The notes: a model not told the origin generated them from the sequence alone. 64,000 nt of DNA from JAODBQ01 sp047602055 (GCA_047602055.1 JASGIG010000001.1:3100001-3164000); one strand, 5' to 3'. Positions 26,869 to 35,006 are shown, counted from the first letter of the stretch. Made by a program: numbers and translations.

Positions 26869-27152
26869 TGTTGCCCAGTGATCAGCAGGCGTGGCGCTCG
26901 CAGGCTGCGTGCCTCGGGCTGGACACGAACTTGTTCTTCCCGGAGCGTGGGGAGCCGACTGCTGGAGCGAAAGCGGTTTGTGCCATCTGCCCCGTCCGCA
27001 TCCCCTGCGGAGATTGGGCCACTTTCACTAACGAGCCGCTGGGTATCTGGGGTGGATTGAATCGCCGGGAGCGGAAGGCCCGGAGACGCCAGCTTGCTAT
27101 CCAACCCATCGAGCACGATGGCTCTCTAGATGACGAAGATCGGATTGCATGA
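26868..27152 (+). CDS. WhiB-family iron-sulfur transcription factor
   Basis: Actinobacteria-specific regulator of 94 residues. The four cluster-binding cysteines are Cys15, Cys38, Cys41 and Cys47 (QAACLGL, AVCAICPVRIPC), followed by the GIWGG turn and the basic GLNRRERKARRRQ that binds DNA or sigma factor. WhiB proteins are also carried by actinophages, and this copy lies in the element, so it may control element genes or the host. Its ATG overlaps the previous stop. Confidence 0.92.
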   Translation: MLPSDQQAWRSQAACLGLDTNLFFPERGEPTAGAKAVCAICPVRIPCGDWATFTNEPLGIWGGLNRRERKARRRQLAIQPIEHDGSLDDEDRIA

Positions 27153-27186
27153 TGTTCGTGTATCTCTGCTCCGTACGGTGCTCGAT

Positions 27187-27852
27187 ATGAACGTAATTGC
27201 ATATCTCCGGGTGAGTACCGAAGAACAGGCTCGATCGGGTTTGGGTCTTGAAGCGCAGCGCACTCGCATTGAAGAAGAAGCTCAACGCCGAGAGTGGGCG
27301 GTCACGTGGTTGACCGACGACGGCTACACAGCATCGAACCTGGAACGTCCGGCGCTCACCACCGCCCTCGTCTCCCTGCGGAACAAGGACGCCACCGTGC
27401 TCGTCGTGTCGAAGCTCGACCGGCTGAGCCGCAGCCTCCTGGACTTCGCCGGTCTGATGCAGCGGGCCAAGGACGAAGGGTGGTCGCTCATCGCCTTGGA
27501 CCTCGGCGTTGACATGACGACACCGAGCGGCGCACTCGTCGCCAACGTGATGGCGAGCTTTGCCGAGTTCGAGCGACAACTGATCAGCGAACGGACCAGG
27601 GTGGCCCTACAAGCCCTCAGAGCCCGAGGGCAGCGGCTCGGCCGGCCAACGGCTCTCCCGCAAGCCACACGGGCAAGGATCGGGCAGTGGCGGGCCGCTG
27701 GCGTCGGTCTGGCTGCCATTGCCGACCACCTGAACGCCAGTGGCACGCCGACAGCCCATGGAGGTCGCCAGTGGTACCCGTCCACTGTGCGTGGTGTCAT
27801 CAGGAGCCTGTCATTTGACACAGAGGCGGAGATGATGGCCGATGCATCTTGA
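27187..27852 (+). CDS. Serine recombinase (resolvase/invertase type)
   Basis: Site-specific recombinase of 221 residues. The catalytic N-terminal domain starts MNVIAYLRVSTEEQARSGLG with the nucleophile Ser10, and has VVSKLDRLSRSLLDFAGLM and ANVMASFAEFERQLISERT typical of the family. The C-terminal part (IGQWRAAGVGLAAIADHLNA, then WYPSTVRGVIRSL) is a helix-turn-helix-like DNA-binding region. It is short for a large integrase, so it may resolve multimers or invert DNA. The following HNH gene overlaps its end by 11 bases. Confidence 0.9.
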   Translation: MNVIAYLRVSTEEQARSGLGLEAQRTRIEEEAQRREWAVTWLTDDGYTASNLERPALTTALVSLRNKDATVLVVSKLDRLSRSLLDFAGLMQRAKDEGWSLIALDLGVDMTTPSGALVANVMASFAEFERQLISERTRVALQALRARGQRLGRPTALPQATRARIGQWRAAGVGLAAIADHLNASGTPTAHGGRQWYPSTVRGVIRSLSFDTEAEMMADAS

Positions 27853-28165
27853 ACCCACGCCTCGTCAACTCGAACGGTTCTGGTCAAAGGTGCGGATGCG
27901 TGATGACCACTGGTATTGGACCGGCGAACTCAACAAGAAGGGCTACGGCAAGTTCATGTTGAGGAAGGGTCGAATGATCGCAGCGCACCGATTCGTTCTC
28001 CTATCCGTTGGTGTTGACATTCCTCTAACAAGCGATGTTCACCATCTCTGCGGCGTGAAGTGCTGCGTTGACCCTCGCCATCTTGAAGTGATCGATCACG
28101 CCGAACACGCTCGCCTTCATCAGGAGGCCGACACGAACCCGGCGTCAAGTGTGAGTGTCGCGTGA
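27842..28165 (+). CDS. HNH endonuclease
   Basis: Small nuclease of 107 residues. The HNH motif is built from AAHRFVLLSVG, DVHHLCGVKCCVDPRHLEVI and DHAEHARLHQE, with the cysteines probably binding a structural zinc. FWSKVRMRDDHWYWTGELNKKGYGKF is a common N-terminal part of this phage-type group. It overlaps the recombinase by 11 bases and the integrase by 4 (GTGA), so the three form one transcription unit. It may be a homing or packaging-related nuclease. Confidence 0.88.
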   Translation: MHLEPTPRQLERFWSKVRMRDDHWYWTGELNKKGYGKFMLRKGRMIAAHRFVLLSVGVDIPLTSDVHHLCGVKCCVDPRHLEVIDHAEHARLHQEADTNPASSVSVA

Positions 28166-29367
28166 GCGCGCAGCAATTCGACGCGATGAAGGACGGCATC
28201 GGCTCCTACACCGTGAAGAACGGTGAGCGTCGCTGGCGTGTGCTGTACCGGCTGAACGGGCGGCAACTCTCCAAGGGCGGGTTCCGTACGCGAGGGGAGG
28301 CGAAGGCGTGGCGCGACATGACGCGCAACGAGGTGAACCAAGGTGGCTTCGTCAACCCGACGAAGGGTCGAAAGCCGTTCAGTGAGTACGCACGCGACTG
28401 GCTCGCGGCGCCGCCGAAGCCGCTGCGCCCGTCCACCCGCGCCGTGTACGAGTCGATGTTGAAGAAGCATCTCAAGGTGTGGGCCGACGTGCCGCTTGCC
28501 AACATCACCGAGTCAGCGGTTCGCCGTTGGGTCGCTGACCTGCGCCAGACACCCAAGGCCACCCGGAAGCAACCGGCGAAGGACCAACACGTCGAGCTCC
28601 TCAGCGAGTCAACGGTGGCGAAGCAGTACCGGCTCCTGCATCGCATCCTCGGCAGCGCGGTGCGCGAGGGCTACATCAGGGTGAACCCGTGCACGCTTGA
28701 CGTGACCGAACACAGCGCCGAGCGGCCGTGTCCGACGCCGGCCGAAGTGCTCAAGCTGGCTACCAAGGTGCCCGACAAGTACCGCGCTCTCATCCTCCTC
28801 GCTGGCTTCGGCGGTACGCGATGGGGTGAGGCCATCGCCTTGCGCCGTCGTCACCTGCGGTTGACCGAGCGAGCCGTGCGCGTCGAGGAAGCCGCGGTCG
28901 AGCTCGTCGACGGAACCCTGGTGGTGGGGGAGCCCAAGACGGAAGCAGGGGTGCGCACCATCTACGTCCCCGATGTCGTAGTTGACGCGCTCACGGTGCA
29001 CCTGGCCAGGCACGCGCAGCCTGGCCCCGATGGGCTCCTGTTCGCCGGCGACGAAGGCGAGTACCTACGCCGATCGAACTTCCGCGATCGCGTCTGGCTG
29101 AAAGCAGTGAAGGCAGCGGGCCTCACCGGCGTGCGCTTCCACGACCTACGCCACGCCGCCGCGACGTTGACCGCGCAAGCTGGTGTCACCACGGCCGAGT
29201 TGATGCGCCAGATCGGCCACAGCACCCCTCGCGCCGCGATGCGCTATCAGCACGCGGCCGACGACCGGATGAAGGCGGTACCCGACCTCGTGGGTCGCCT
29301 CATCGCCGAGGAACAGGTCACCGCCACCGGCACGGACAACGTCATCCCATTCAGACGTCGAACCTGA
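28162..29367 (+). CDS. int: Tyrosine integrase of element II
   Basis: Tyrosine recombinase of 401 residues, a different sequence from the integrase at 18339. The N-terminal arm domain has GSYTVKNGERRWRVLYRLNG, the core-binding part has FSEYARDWLAAPPKPLRPST, and the catalytic domain has GFGGTRWGEAIALRRRH, PKTEAGVRTIYVP, FHDLRHAAATLTAQAG and IGHSTPRAAMRYQHA, giving Arg, His-x-x-Arg, His and Tyr. It lies mid-element rather than beside an end. The start is GTG overlapping the HNH stop. It most likely recognises the same tRNA-Gly core. Confidence 0.93.
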   Translation: MSAQQFDAMKDGIGSYTVKNGERRWRVLYRLNGRQLSKGGFRTRGEAKAWRDMTRNEVNQGGFVNPTKGRKPFSEYARDWLAAPPKPLRPSTRAVYESMLKKHLKVWADVPLANITESAVRRWVADLRQTPKATRKQPAKDQHVELLSESTVAKQYRLLHRILGSAVREGYIRVNPCTLDVTEHSAERPCPTPAEVLKLATKVPDKYRALILLAGFGGTRWGEAIALRRRHLRLTERAVRVEEAAVELVDGTLVVGEPKTEAGVRTIYVPDVVVDALTVHLARHAQPGPDGLLFAGDEGEYLRRSNFRDRVWLKAVKAAGLTGVRFHDLRHAAATLTAQAGVTTAELMRQIGHSTPRAAMRYQHAADDRMKAVPDLVGRLIAEEQVTATGTDNVIPFRRRT

Positions 29368-29418
29368 AACGGTGGGTTCGTATGACCTTCTCAAATCAAT
29401 ATACCAAAGGAAACAAAG

Positions 29419-29652
29419 ATGAATAACGAGCAGTCCAAGTTCGACGCCGAGTTTGAGCGCATGACGAACGTGGGTGAGTATCTCGACATAAAGGCCGCTG
29501 CCGCCTACCTGGGCGTCTCCGAGTCCCGGTTTCGTCACCGCATACAGCGAGAAGTGACACAACTTGTTGTTGGATTTGGGCCAACGCAGCGCCGCTATAT
29601 TCATCGTGATGACCTGGCGAAGTGGAAGAGAGATGGGAGCGGTGCCGGCTAG
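29419..29652 (+). CDS. Helix-turn-helix protein, excisionase-like
   Basis: Predicted 77-residue protein with AAAYLGVSESRFRHRI and PTQRRYIHRDDLAKWKRD, the winged-helix form found in excisionases. It lies 51 bases behind the integrase after an AT-rich leader with AAAGGAAAC as ribosome site. An excisionase role is likely by position. It is convergent with the gene at 29737, and a terminator separates them. Confidence 0.75.
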   Translation: MNNEQSKFDAEFERMTNVGEYLDIKAAAAYLGVSESRFRHRIQREVTQLVVGFGPTQRRYIHRDDLAKWKRDGSGAG

Positions 29653-29680
29653 TTCGTCGGACTCGTGATCTACATCGTCA

Positions 29681-29718
29681 AGAAGCCCCGGCCCTCGCAA
29701 GAGGTAACCGGGGCTTCT
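29681..29718. terminator. Bidirectional terminator
   Basis: AGAAGCCCCGG at 29681-29691 pairs with CCGGGGCTTCT at 29708-29718. It lies between the excisionase-like gene and the convergent gene at 29737. Confidence 0.85.
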
Positions 29719-29736
29719 GGCTGTATGGGCGCAGGT

Positions 29737-30132
29737 TCAGCGCAGGGCGATGATGGCGGCTGCCTTGACGCTGCGGGCCTTGTTGCCGTCGTTGAAGTTG
29801 ATGGTGCCGTTCTTCAGGCTGGTGATCTTGGTGCAGGTGATGTCCTCGGTGCGGTCGCCTCGCTGGACGACGAGCGTGCGGGCGGTGAGCGTGTCCCGCA
29901 GCGTGTCGAGGTCGGCGGCTGCCAAGTCCACGGGCATCAGAGCCGACGTGGTACGCCGGGCCAAGACGGACTCGGTGTGTGGGCGCACGGCGGCGCTGTA
30001 GGCACGGCGGGCGGCACCAGGACTGCCGAGGCCGAGGGCTTGGGCGACCTTGGCCCATGAGAGTTGGTCGGTGTCCCGCAGGCGGGCCAGGTCGTCGGCG
30101 GTGGTGGGCTGGGGCTGGGTGGTCTTGGTCAT
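29737..30132 (-). CDS. Hypothetical DNA-binding-like protein
   Basis: Predicted 131-residue protein. The N-terminal part (LARLRDTDQLSWAKVAQALG, then PGAARRAYSAAV) reads as a helix-turn-helix; the rest (TARTLVVQRGDRTEDI, INFNDGNKARSVKAAAII) is beta-rich. It is divergent from the small-gene block at 30269 across an AT-rich gap with an inverted repeat, so it could be a regulator of that block. No family name is known to me. Confidence 0.65.
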   Translation of the reverse strand: MTKTTQPQPTTADDLARLRDTDQLSWAKVAQALGLGSPGAARRAYSAAVRPHTESVLARRTTSALMPVDLAAADLDTLRDTLTARTLVVQRGDRTEDITCTKITSLKNGTINFNDGNKARSVKAAAIIALR

Positions 30133-30195
30133 GGCTCGAATGATGCAGAGCCGCCGGCGACTTGTTCAGCGCTTCGTGTTGATCTGAATCGAACC

Positions 30196-30231
30196 GGAAT
30201 ACAGCAATTGTGCATATCGAATAGGTATTCC
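30196..30231. promoter_or_regulatory. AT-rich divergent control region with inverted repeat
   Basis: GGAATAC at 30196-30202 and GTATTCC at 30225-30231 form an inverted repeat in an AT-rich gap between divergent genes 29737 and 30269. This is a possible operator and promoter region. No experimental support is available. Confidence 0.4.
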
Positions 30232-30268
30232 TTGCATTCGGCCCTCGGCACTCTGCACTATTGGTGCC

Positions 30269-30481
30269 GTGCAAACCGCCACCGAATGTGTACGGGGCAA
30301 TCCTGGTCCGAAGCCGGTGTTCACGGATCGTATGGAGTTGCGAATGCGCCCGGATCAGCGGCACGATATTGAGGTATTCGCCTCGCTGTTGGGGCTGACC
30401 GTGAGCGAAGTGACCCGTTGGATTCTGGACGTCGGCATCGGTGCAATCAATAACGCCATGAAGGAGAACAACCTGCGATGA
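30269..30481 (+). CDS. Small ribbon-helix-helix-like protein
   Basis: Predicted 70-residue protein beginning at a GTG. The segment DRMELRMRPDQRHDIEVFAS followed by LLGLTVSEVTRWILDVG has the pattern of a ribbon-helix-helix DNA-binding domain. Such proteins occur as plasmid or phage regulators. It is the first gene of a tight block; its stop overlaps the next ATG (ATGA). Confidence 0.6.
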   Translation: MQTATECVRGNPGPKPVFTDRMELRMRPDQRHDIEVFASLLGLTVSEVTRWILDVGIGAINNAMKENNLR

Positions 30482-30687
30482 CCACCAAGAACCGCCGCTC
30501 TGCTCGCCTGCGGACCGACCTTGAGTCGATGGGCAAGCTCAACAGTGAGATCGGCACCCACTTCAACAACGTCGAAGACGAACTCACTCGCATGGAGGAC
30601 CGAGAGGCCCGCCGAGCCGCTCGCCGCCCCGACGCCCAGTTCCCAGCGATGAACGGTCGGGTGCCGATCAAGGACCAGGTGCAGTGA
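30478..30687 (+). CDS. Small hypothetical protein
   Basis: Predicted 69-residue charged protein (MTTKNRRSARLRTDLESMGK, then FNNVEDELTRMEDREARRAA). Mostly helical in character, possibly coiled coil. It overlaps the genes on both sides (ATGA before, TGATG after), so it is part of one translationally coupled block. No function can be given. Confidence 0.6.
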   Translation: MTTKNRRSARLRTDLESMGKLNSEIGTHFNNVEDELTRMEDREARRAARRPDAQFPAMNGRVPIKDQVQ

Positions 30688-31124
30688 TGGCCCGCCGCAC
30701 CATCCGTGACGCAACCCAATGGCTGGAGGACAACGCTCTCAGCCTGAACCCGGCTGCCTATGCGCACTATGAGGCCGAGCTCCGGAAGGCCACTGCCAAG
30801 GCTCAAGCGCAGGCCGAGGCCGCAGTGGACAAGCGTGCCCGAGCCGCCGTCATGGTGTCCTCGCTGGCAATGGAGGGGCTGTGTGCCGTGCGTGACCGCC
30901 TCGATGAACTGACTCGCCTGGCCCGCTCTGGGCAGATCAGCCGAGACGACCTGGCCCGAAAGGTCGAGTCACTACGAGCGGACCAGCGCAAGTTCAACGC
31001 CGCCGGCGAGAGGGTCAGCGATGACGCCGAATGGATCGAAGGCGTCGAGGCCGACCCGATCGCTTTCCACGACCAGATGTTCGAGAAGTTCCCCGCTCTC
31101 GAACGTCCCGAGTTCAGCTTCTAG
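30687..31124 (+). CDS. Hypothetical helical protein
   Basis: Predicted 145-residue protein, largely alpha-helical with Ala/Lys/Glu repeats (AELRKATAKAQAQAEAAVD, RAAVMVSSLAMEGLCAVRDR). It ends FEKFPALERPEFSF. No domain recognised. The ATG at 30687 overlaps the previous stop; a GTG three bases upstream is an equal alternative. It is followed by a strong ribosome site for the next gene. Confidence 0.6.
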   Translation: MARRTIRDATQWLEDNALSLNPAAYAHYEAELRKATAKAQAQAEAAVDKRARAAVMVSSLAMEGLCAVRDRLDELTRLARSGQISRDDLARKVESLRADQRKFNAAGERVSDDAEWIEGVEADPIAFHDQMFEKFPALERPEFSF

Positions 31125-31132
31125 GAGGAGCG

Positions 31133-31756
31133 ATGAACTACGCACCCCTCGCCCCGATCATCGGTGACCCGAGCGACCTGCTCGTCGCCGAGATGGTCTG
31201 GGCTCACTGCAATTCCGAAGCGACGTGGGCCATGCCGCTGGCCGAGCTGACCGAGGAGATCATCAACTCGGACCTGTTCACCGAGTGCAACCAAGGCAAC
31301 GCCGCTGGCCTGATCGCCAATGCGCTGCACCAGCGAGACATTCTGCTGGCGACGTGGGACGAGTCGATCGGCACGCCAACGTACGGCCAGTACGTCGTCA
31401 CCCTGGACGACATCGCCCGGATGCGCCTGACTCGTCGCTGTCTGTTCTGGCGTGACTTGGAGCCGGAAGGCATCCGGGTTCCGACGCACATGCCCAACGA
31501 GGGGTTCGTCGCCCGAGCCGCCGTCGTGCAGTGGACCGACGACTACGAGGAAGCCGTCGGTGCAAGCGACCTGCTCGACCTGGTCGGCCAACTCACCGGC
31601 CTTGACGAGTTCTGGCAAGTGCACATCGTCTTGAACGCCCTGGATTCCGGGGCGATCTGCAGCTTCCCGGAGACCAGCAACTCCCCCAGCCCCTTCAACT
31701 GCCGCCAGCACCGCTTCTACCTCACCAGCGGCTGGACCCAGCCCGACCACCACTGA
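31133..31756 (+). CDS. Hypothetical protein in element II
   Basis: Predicted 207-residue soluble protein (MNYAPLAPIIGDPSDLLVAE, WAHCNSEATWAMPLAELTEE, LTRRCLFWRDLEPEGIRVP). No family is recognised. A strong AGGAGGAG ribosome site lies 3 bases before the ATG, the best in this block, so it may be highly expressed. It belongs to the coupled block 30269-32546. Confidence 0.65.
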   Translation: MNYAPLAPIIGDPSDLLVAEMVWAHCNSEATWAMPLAELTEEIINSDLFTECNQGNAAGLIANALHQRDILLATWDESIGTPTYGQYVVTLDDIARMRLTRRCLFWRDLEPEGIRVPTHMPNEGFVARAAVVQWTDDYEEAVGASDLLDLVGQLTGLDEFWQVHIVLNALDSGAICSFPETSNSPSPFNCRQHRFYLTSGWTQPDHH

Positions 31757-31767
31757 AAGGAGCCACC

Positions 31768-31926
31768 GTGCTCAAGATCCTCGACCACGACCAGCTTGAC
31801 GACACCGAGGGCGACGCCGCCCTCGCCATCCTCCCGCCACTGCCCGACAACGTGACCGTCGTCGTGCGCAACCTCCAAGCGCAGATCAGCGCTCTCGCCG
31901 CCCGAGTGGATGAGTTGGAGTCGTGA
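31768..31926 (+). CDS. Very small protein in coupled block
   Basis: A 52-residue frame starting at GTG 31768 (VLKILDHDQLDDTEGDAALA, later VVRNLQAQISALAARVDELE). It has a good AAAGGAG ribosome site and its stop overlaps the next ATG, which supports expression. The C-terminal heptads suggest a coiled coil. Function is unknown. Confidence 0.55.
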   Translation: MLKILDHDQLDDTEGDAALAILPPLPDNVTVVVRNLQAQISALAARVDELES

Positions 31927-32546
31927 TGACACCGGCCCGAAACGCTGCCATCCGCTACGACCTCCTCGGGCTGTTCACCAACCGCCACCGAGCCGAGATG
32001 CCCGCAGGTGAGGACGATGACGGTTCGTCAGAGGACGACACGTCCGATGAGAGCACAGACGACACCGGCGACGGCGGCACTCCTCCGCCTGCGGATGAGG
32101 ACACTCGTGATCCTCGTATCAAGCAACTGTGCGACGAGAACGCCGCTCACCGGCACAAGAACAAGGAGCTTCAGAAGGCGCTGGACGAGGCCACGGCACA
32201 GTTGACCTCGCTGCCCGAAACGCAGGCCGCTCTCGTGGAGGCACGCCAGCACAACGCCTTCCTGATCGCTGCGTTCGGGCGAGTGGACGACCTCGAAGCC
32301 GCATGGAAGCTGGCCGACCGCACGACGCTCACGGTCAATGAGGATGGCACCGTCACCGGTGCAGCCGAGCTCGTCGACGCCTTGTGCGAGCGCTACCCGT
32401 ACCTCGTCCCACCTGCGGACACACCGTACGTGCCGCCGCCCACCGAACCCTCAGGACGCCCCGCCAACGGTCGCCGCTTCCGCCGGACCGACCCCAACCG
32501 GACAGCACTGGAGAACAAGTTCCCCGCGCTGAGAGGACGCAAGTGA
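31926..32546 (+). CDS. Putative phage scaffold-like protein
   Basis: Predicted 206-residue protein. An acidic, low-complexity stretch (EDDDGSSEDDTSDESTDD) is followed by a coiled coil (HRHKNKELQKALDEATAQL) and LVDALCERYPYLVPP, then a Pro-rich and basic tail. Acidic N-terminus plus coiled coil plus basic C-terminus is the typical build of phage capsid scaffold proteins, but no capsid or portal gene is nearby, so the match is only architectural. Confidence 0.5.
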   Translation: MTPARNAAIRYDLLGLFTNRHRAEMPAGEDDDGSSEDDTSDESTDDTGDGGTPPPADEDTRDPRIKQLCDENAAHRHKNKELQKALDEATAQLTSLPETQAALVEARQHNAFLIAAFGRVDDLEAAWKLADRTTLTVNEDGTVTGAAELVDALCERYPYLVPPADTPYVPPPTEPSGRPANGRRFRRTDPNRTALENKFPALRGRK

Positions 32547-32559
32547 CGCGGGTCGCGGG

Positions 32560-33345
32560 CTAGGAGCCGTCGTCCTTGGCGAACGCCGGATGCACGTGCA
32601 GGTCAACGGTCGGCAGCGTGAGGATCGTCTTGAATGAGATGTTGTCGAACTGGATGCGTTCCGCCGTTGCCCGTTCGTACACGACGTCGATCACCGGCGT
32701 GTCGGTGACCTCACCGAACTGGTTGACGAGGTCGTGGTTCACGACGATGCGGAACTTGGTCACCGTGGGGTCCACGTTCGCCTCCACCAGTCCCCGCAAC
32801 GCACTGAACACCACGAGGCGAGCCCCGTCCTTCGTAAGCCCTTCCGTCAAGTTGCCGGACGACCTGGCCCGCACCGTGATCCTGTCCGGTGCGATCGCCA
32901 GGTCCGGCATCTCGACGGCGGTGAGGTCACCACCCTGCAACTCGTCCTCGACCGCGGCGCGTACGCGATCGGCTTCGGCCAACGTGGTGGTCGTCGCCGG
33001 GATGGTGGTCGTGGTGGACGTTGACGTCGTGGTAGTGGGTGCCGCCGATGTCGTGGTTGTCGCCACGGTGCTGGGTGGCGCCGTAGTGGTCGTGACCACC
33101 GTGACGGTACTCGTAGTGGCCCGGACCGTCTCTGATGGCGCAGACGCCACCGTGGTCGGGATGGTGGCGCCCGTGGCGGCCTTGCCGTCGTCCTTGTTCT
33201 TCTGGAGGAACGGCCCGGTGATCACCGAGAGGACGAGGATGCCGATGAGCACCTGCCACCACCATCGCAGGCCCCGGTACCAACGCCACGCCTTGCCCGC
33301 CCACGTCTTCACGATCTCCACGGCTCGGCAAGGTACTCGACCCAT
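32560..33345 (-). CDS. Membrane-anchored protein with Thr-rich linker
   Basis: Predicted 261-residue protein: basic aromatic N-terminus (WAGKAWRWYRGLRWWW), one transmembrane helix (VLIGILVLSVITGPFL), a long Thr/Ser/Ala/Pro linker (TTTTSAAPTTTTSTSTTTT), and a soluble domain (VRAAVEDELQGGDLTAVEMP, IQFDNISFKTILTLPTVDL). The linker suggests a wall-spanning, possibly glycosylated stalk. An ATG at 33343-33345 or a GTG at 33321 could be the start. It is divergent from the XRE gene. Confidence 0.65.
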   Translation of the reverse strand: MGRVPCRAVEIVKTWAGKAWRWYRGLRWWWQVLIGILVLSVITGPFLQKNKDDGKAATGATIPTTVASAPSETVRATTSTVTVVTTTTAPPSTVATTTTSAAPTTTTSTSTTTTIPATTTTLAEADRVRAAVEDELQGGDLTAVEMPDLAIAPDRITVRARSSGNLTEGLTKDGARLVVFSALRGLVEANVDPTVTKFRIVVNHDLVNQFGEVTDTPVIDVVYERATAERIQFDNISFKTILTLPTVDLHVHPAFAKDDGS

Positions 33346-33389
33346 AGTCCGTAGACCCGGAGTGTGTGAGCTTCCACGCTCGGTGAGTC

Positions 33390-33623
33390 ATGGGCCGAAC
33401 GAAGCAGACCGAGCCGGCCCTCGTGGAGTTCGGTGCCAGGGTGCGTGCCCGTCGCCTCGAACTGGGTTGGAGCCAGGAACGGCTCGCCCAGGAAGTCGGC
33501 CTCCACATGACCTACGTCAGCAGCGTCGAACGAGGCGAACGCAACATCAGCCTCCGCAACATCGTCCGACTCGCGGGCGCGCTCAGCGTGGATACGGGAG
33601 CGCTGACCAAGGGCCTGACGTAG
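33390..33623 (+). CDS. XRE-family transcriptional regulator
   Basis: Predicted 77-residue Cro/CI-type helix-turn-helix protein: FGARVRARRLELGWSQERLA, then VGLHMTYVSSVERGERNISL and RLAGALSVDTGALTKG. This is the last gene of element II before its right attachment core. A role as element repressor is likely but unproven. Confidence 0.88.
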   Translation: MGRTKQTEPALVEFGARVRARRLELGWSQERLAQEVGLHMTYVSSVERGERNISLRNIVRLAGALSVDTGALTKGLT

Positions 33624-33644
33624 CAGCGACGCTAGGGGAGTCCT

Positions 33645-33664
33645 ATGCAGCGGCCATGCAGCGG
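33645..33664 (+). repeat. Paired ATGCAGCGG repeats, right end of element II
   Basis: ATGCAGCGG at 33645-33653 and 33656-33664, the same pair and the same 11-base step as at 22596-22615. It lies about 110 bases before att core C. Likely arm-type sites of the element II integrase. Confidence 0.65.
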
Positions 33665-33772
33665 GCGGGGTGCGACCACCTGCAACTATCGGGAACCAAG
33701 TGCAACGCATCTGCCCTGGTCAGGAGGCATGTGGGTGCGTCGGCGCAGGTAGCCGGTTCGGGCCTGCCAAGG

Positions 33773-33817
33773 TTGCCAAGGTGAGGGTCGCGGGTTCGAA
33801 TCCCGTCGTCCGCTCCA
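33773..33817 (+). other. Attachment core C
   Basis: Exact copy of the 45-base tRNA-Gly core. It is the junction between element II and element III. The preceding bases duplicate part of the core (TGCCAAGGTTGCCAAGG), which differs from the left flank of cores B and D. Confidence 0.92.
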
Positions 33818-33830
33818 TGTGAACCCCCTG

Positions 33831-34925
33831 CTAGTGTCGCGAGTCGTTGATTCGTTGGAGATAGCTGGCGAGGCTGTCGAGGATCTCGTCGGCGGTCTTG
33901 CGCCAGATGAATGGGCGTGGGTTCTCGTTCCAGTGCTCGACCCAGTCGTTGATGTCACGGCGGAGTTCGGTGACGGACCGGTGCGTGGCCCGGCGCAGCT
34001 TCTTCGTTGTCAGCTCGGAGAACCAGCGCTCGACTTGGTTGAGCCACGAGCTGTAGGTCGGGGTGTAGTGCAGCGTGAACCGGCGGTGTCGCTTCAGCCA
34101 GCGTTGGATCTCGGGTGCTTTGTGGGTGGAGGCGTTGTCGCAGATCACGTGCACGTCCAACCCGTCGGGCACGGTGCGGTCGATGAGGTTCAAGAACGAT
34201 CTGAACTCGACGGCGCGGTGCTGGTCGGTCATCTGGGTGAGCACCTTGCCCGAGGCGATGTCCAACGCGGCGTACAGGTCGGAGGTGCCGTTGCGCACGT
34301 AGGTGTAGGTCCGCCGTGCTGGGGTGCCGGGCAGCATCGGCAACACCGGGGCGGTGCGGTCGAGGGCTTGGACTTGGGTCTTCTCATCGACGCACAACAC
34401 CACCGCGGCGTCGGGCGGGTTGAGATAGAGACCGACGACGTCGCGGACCTTGTCGATGAACTGCGGGTCGGTCGACAACTTGAAGTCCTCGATCCGGTGT
34501 GGCTTGAGCCCGAACGTGCGCCAGATCCTGGTGATCGCTGTCTGGTTCAGACCCACCTTGGCAGCCATCGACCGTGTCGACCACTGCGTCGCCCCGTCCG
34601 GCGGCGCCTCCTCCAGCGTGGTCACGATCACCTGCTCGACGATCTCGTCGGTGATCTTGCGCGGCTGCCCCGGACGCGGCTCGTCGATCAACCCGTCGAG
34701 ACGCTTGGCGGCGAACCGGGACCGCCACTTGCCGACCGTCACCGCGTTGCACCTCAGGTCGCGGGCAATGTCCTTGTTCAGCTCACCATCCGCAGCGGCA
34801 AGCACGATGCGACACCGCAACGCCAACGCCTGGCCCGTCGTCGGCCGGCGAGCCCACCGCTCAAGCGTCTCACGCTCATCCGCGCTCAACACGATCTGCG
34901 CTGTCGGTCGTCCTCGCTGGCCCAT
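33831..34925 (-). CDS. tnp: IS630-family transposase
   Basis: Transposase of 364 residues. The N-terminus has a helix-turn-helix (LRCNAVTVGKWRSRFAAKRL) and the catalytic domain shows VLCVDEKTQVQALDR, then VICDNASTHKAPEI and SSWLNQVERWFSEL, the family's DDE residues. The ATG at 34923-34925 starts MGQRGRPTAQIV. Its stop codon TAG uses the TA target dinucleotide outside the IS end, so termination depends on the insertion site base pattern. Confidence 0.93.
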   Translation of the reverse strand: MGQRGRPTAQIVLSADERETLERWARRPTTGQALALRCRIVLAAADGELNKDIARDLRCNAVTVGKWRSRFAAKRLDGLIDEPRPGQPRKITDEIVEQVIVTTLEEAPPDGATQWSTRSMAAKVGLNQTAITRIWRTFGLKPHRIEDFKLSTDPQFIDKVRDVVGLYLNPPDAAVVLCVDEKTQVQALDRTAPVLPMLPGTPARRTYTYVRNGTSDLYAALDIASGKVLTQMTDQHRAVEFRSFLNLIDRTVPDGLDVHVICDNASTHKAPEIQRWLKRHRRFTLHYTPTYSSWLNQVERWFSELTTKKLRRATHRSVTELRRDINDWVEHWNENPRPFIWRKTADEILDSLASYLQRINDSRH

Positions 34926-35006
34926 CGGTGCCTCCCATCGTCGCTGACAACAACGACAACACGACACACCACCTCAAAATTCCAGCGAACTACAGACTCA
35001 GGACAC
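33834..35006 (-). mobile_element. IS630-family element inserted in a terminator hairpin
   Basis: The IS has matching ends (GTGTCGCGAGTCGTTGATTCG and GTGTCCTGAGTCTGTAG when read inward, with differences) and TA on both sides (33832-33833 and 35007-35008). The outer flanks are CCCCCTGC and GCAGGGGG plus TTTT, which join into one hairpin with the TA in its loop. Confidence 0.9.

Noticed and set aside
33781..33817. Possible additional tRNA-Gly genes at cores B, C and D
   Set aside because: Only the 3' part from the anticodon loop onward is present; no acceptor 5' strand or D arm precedes them.
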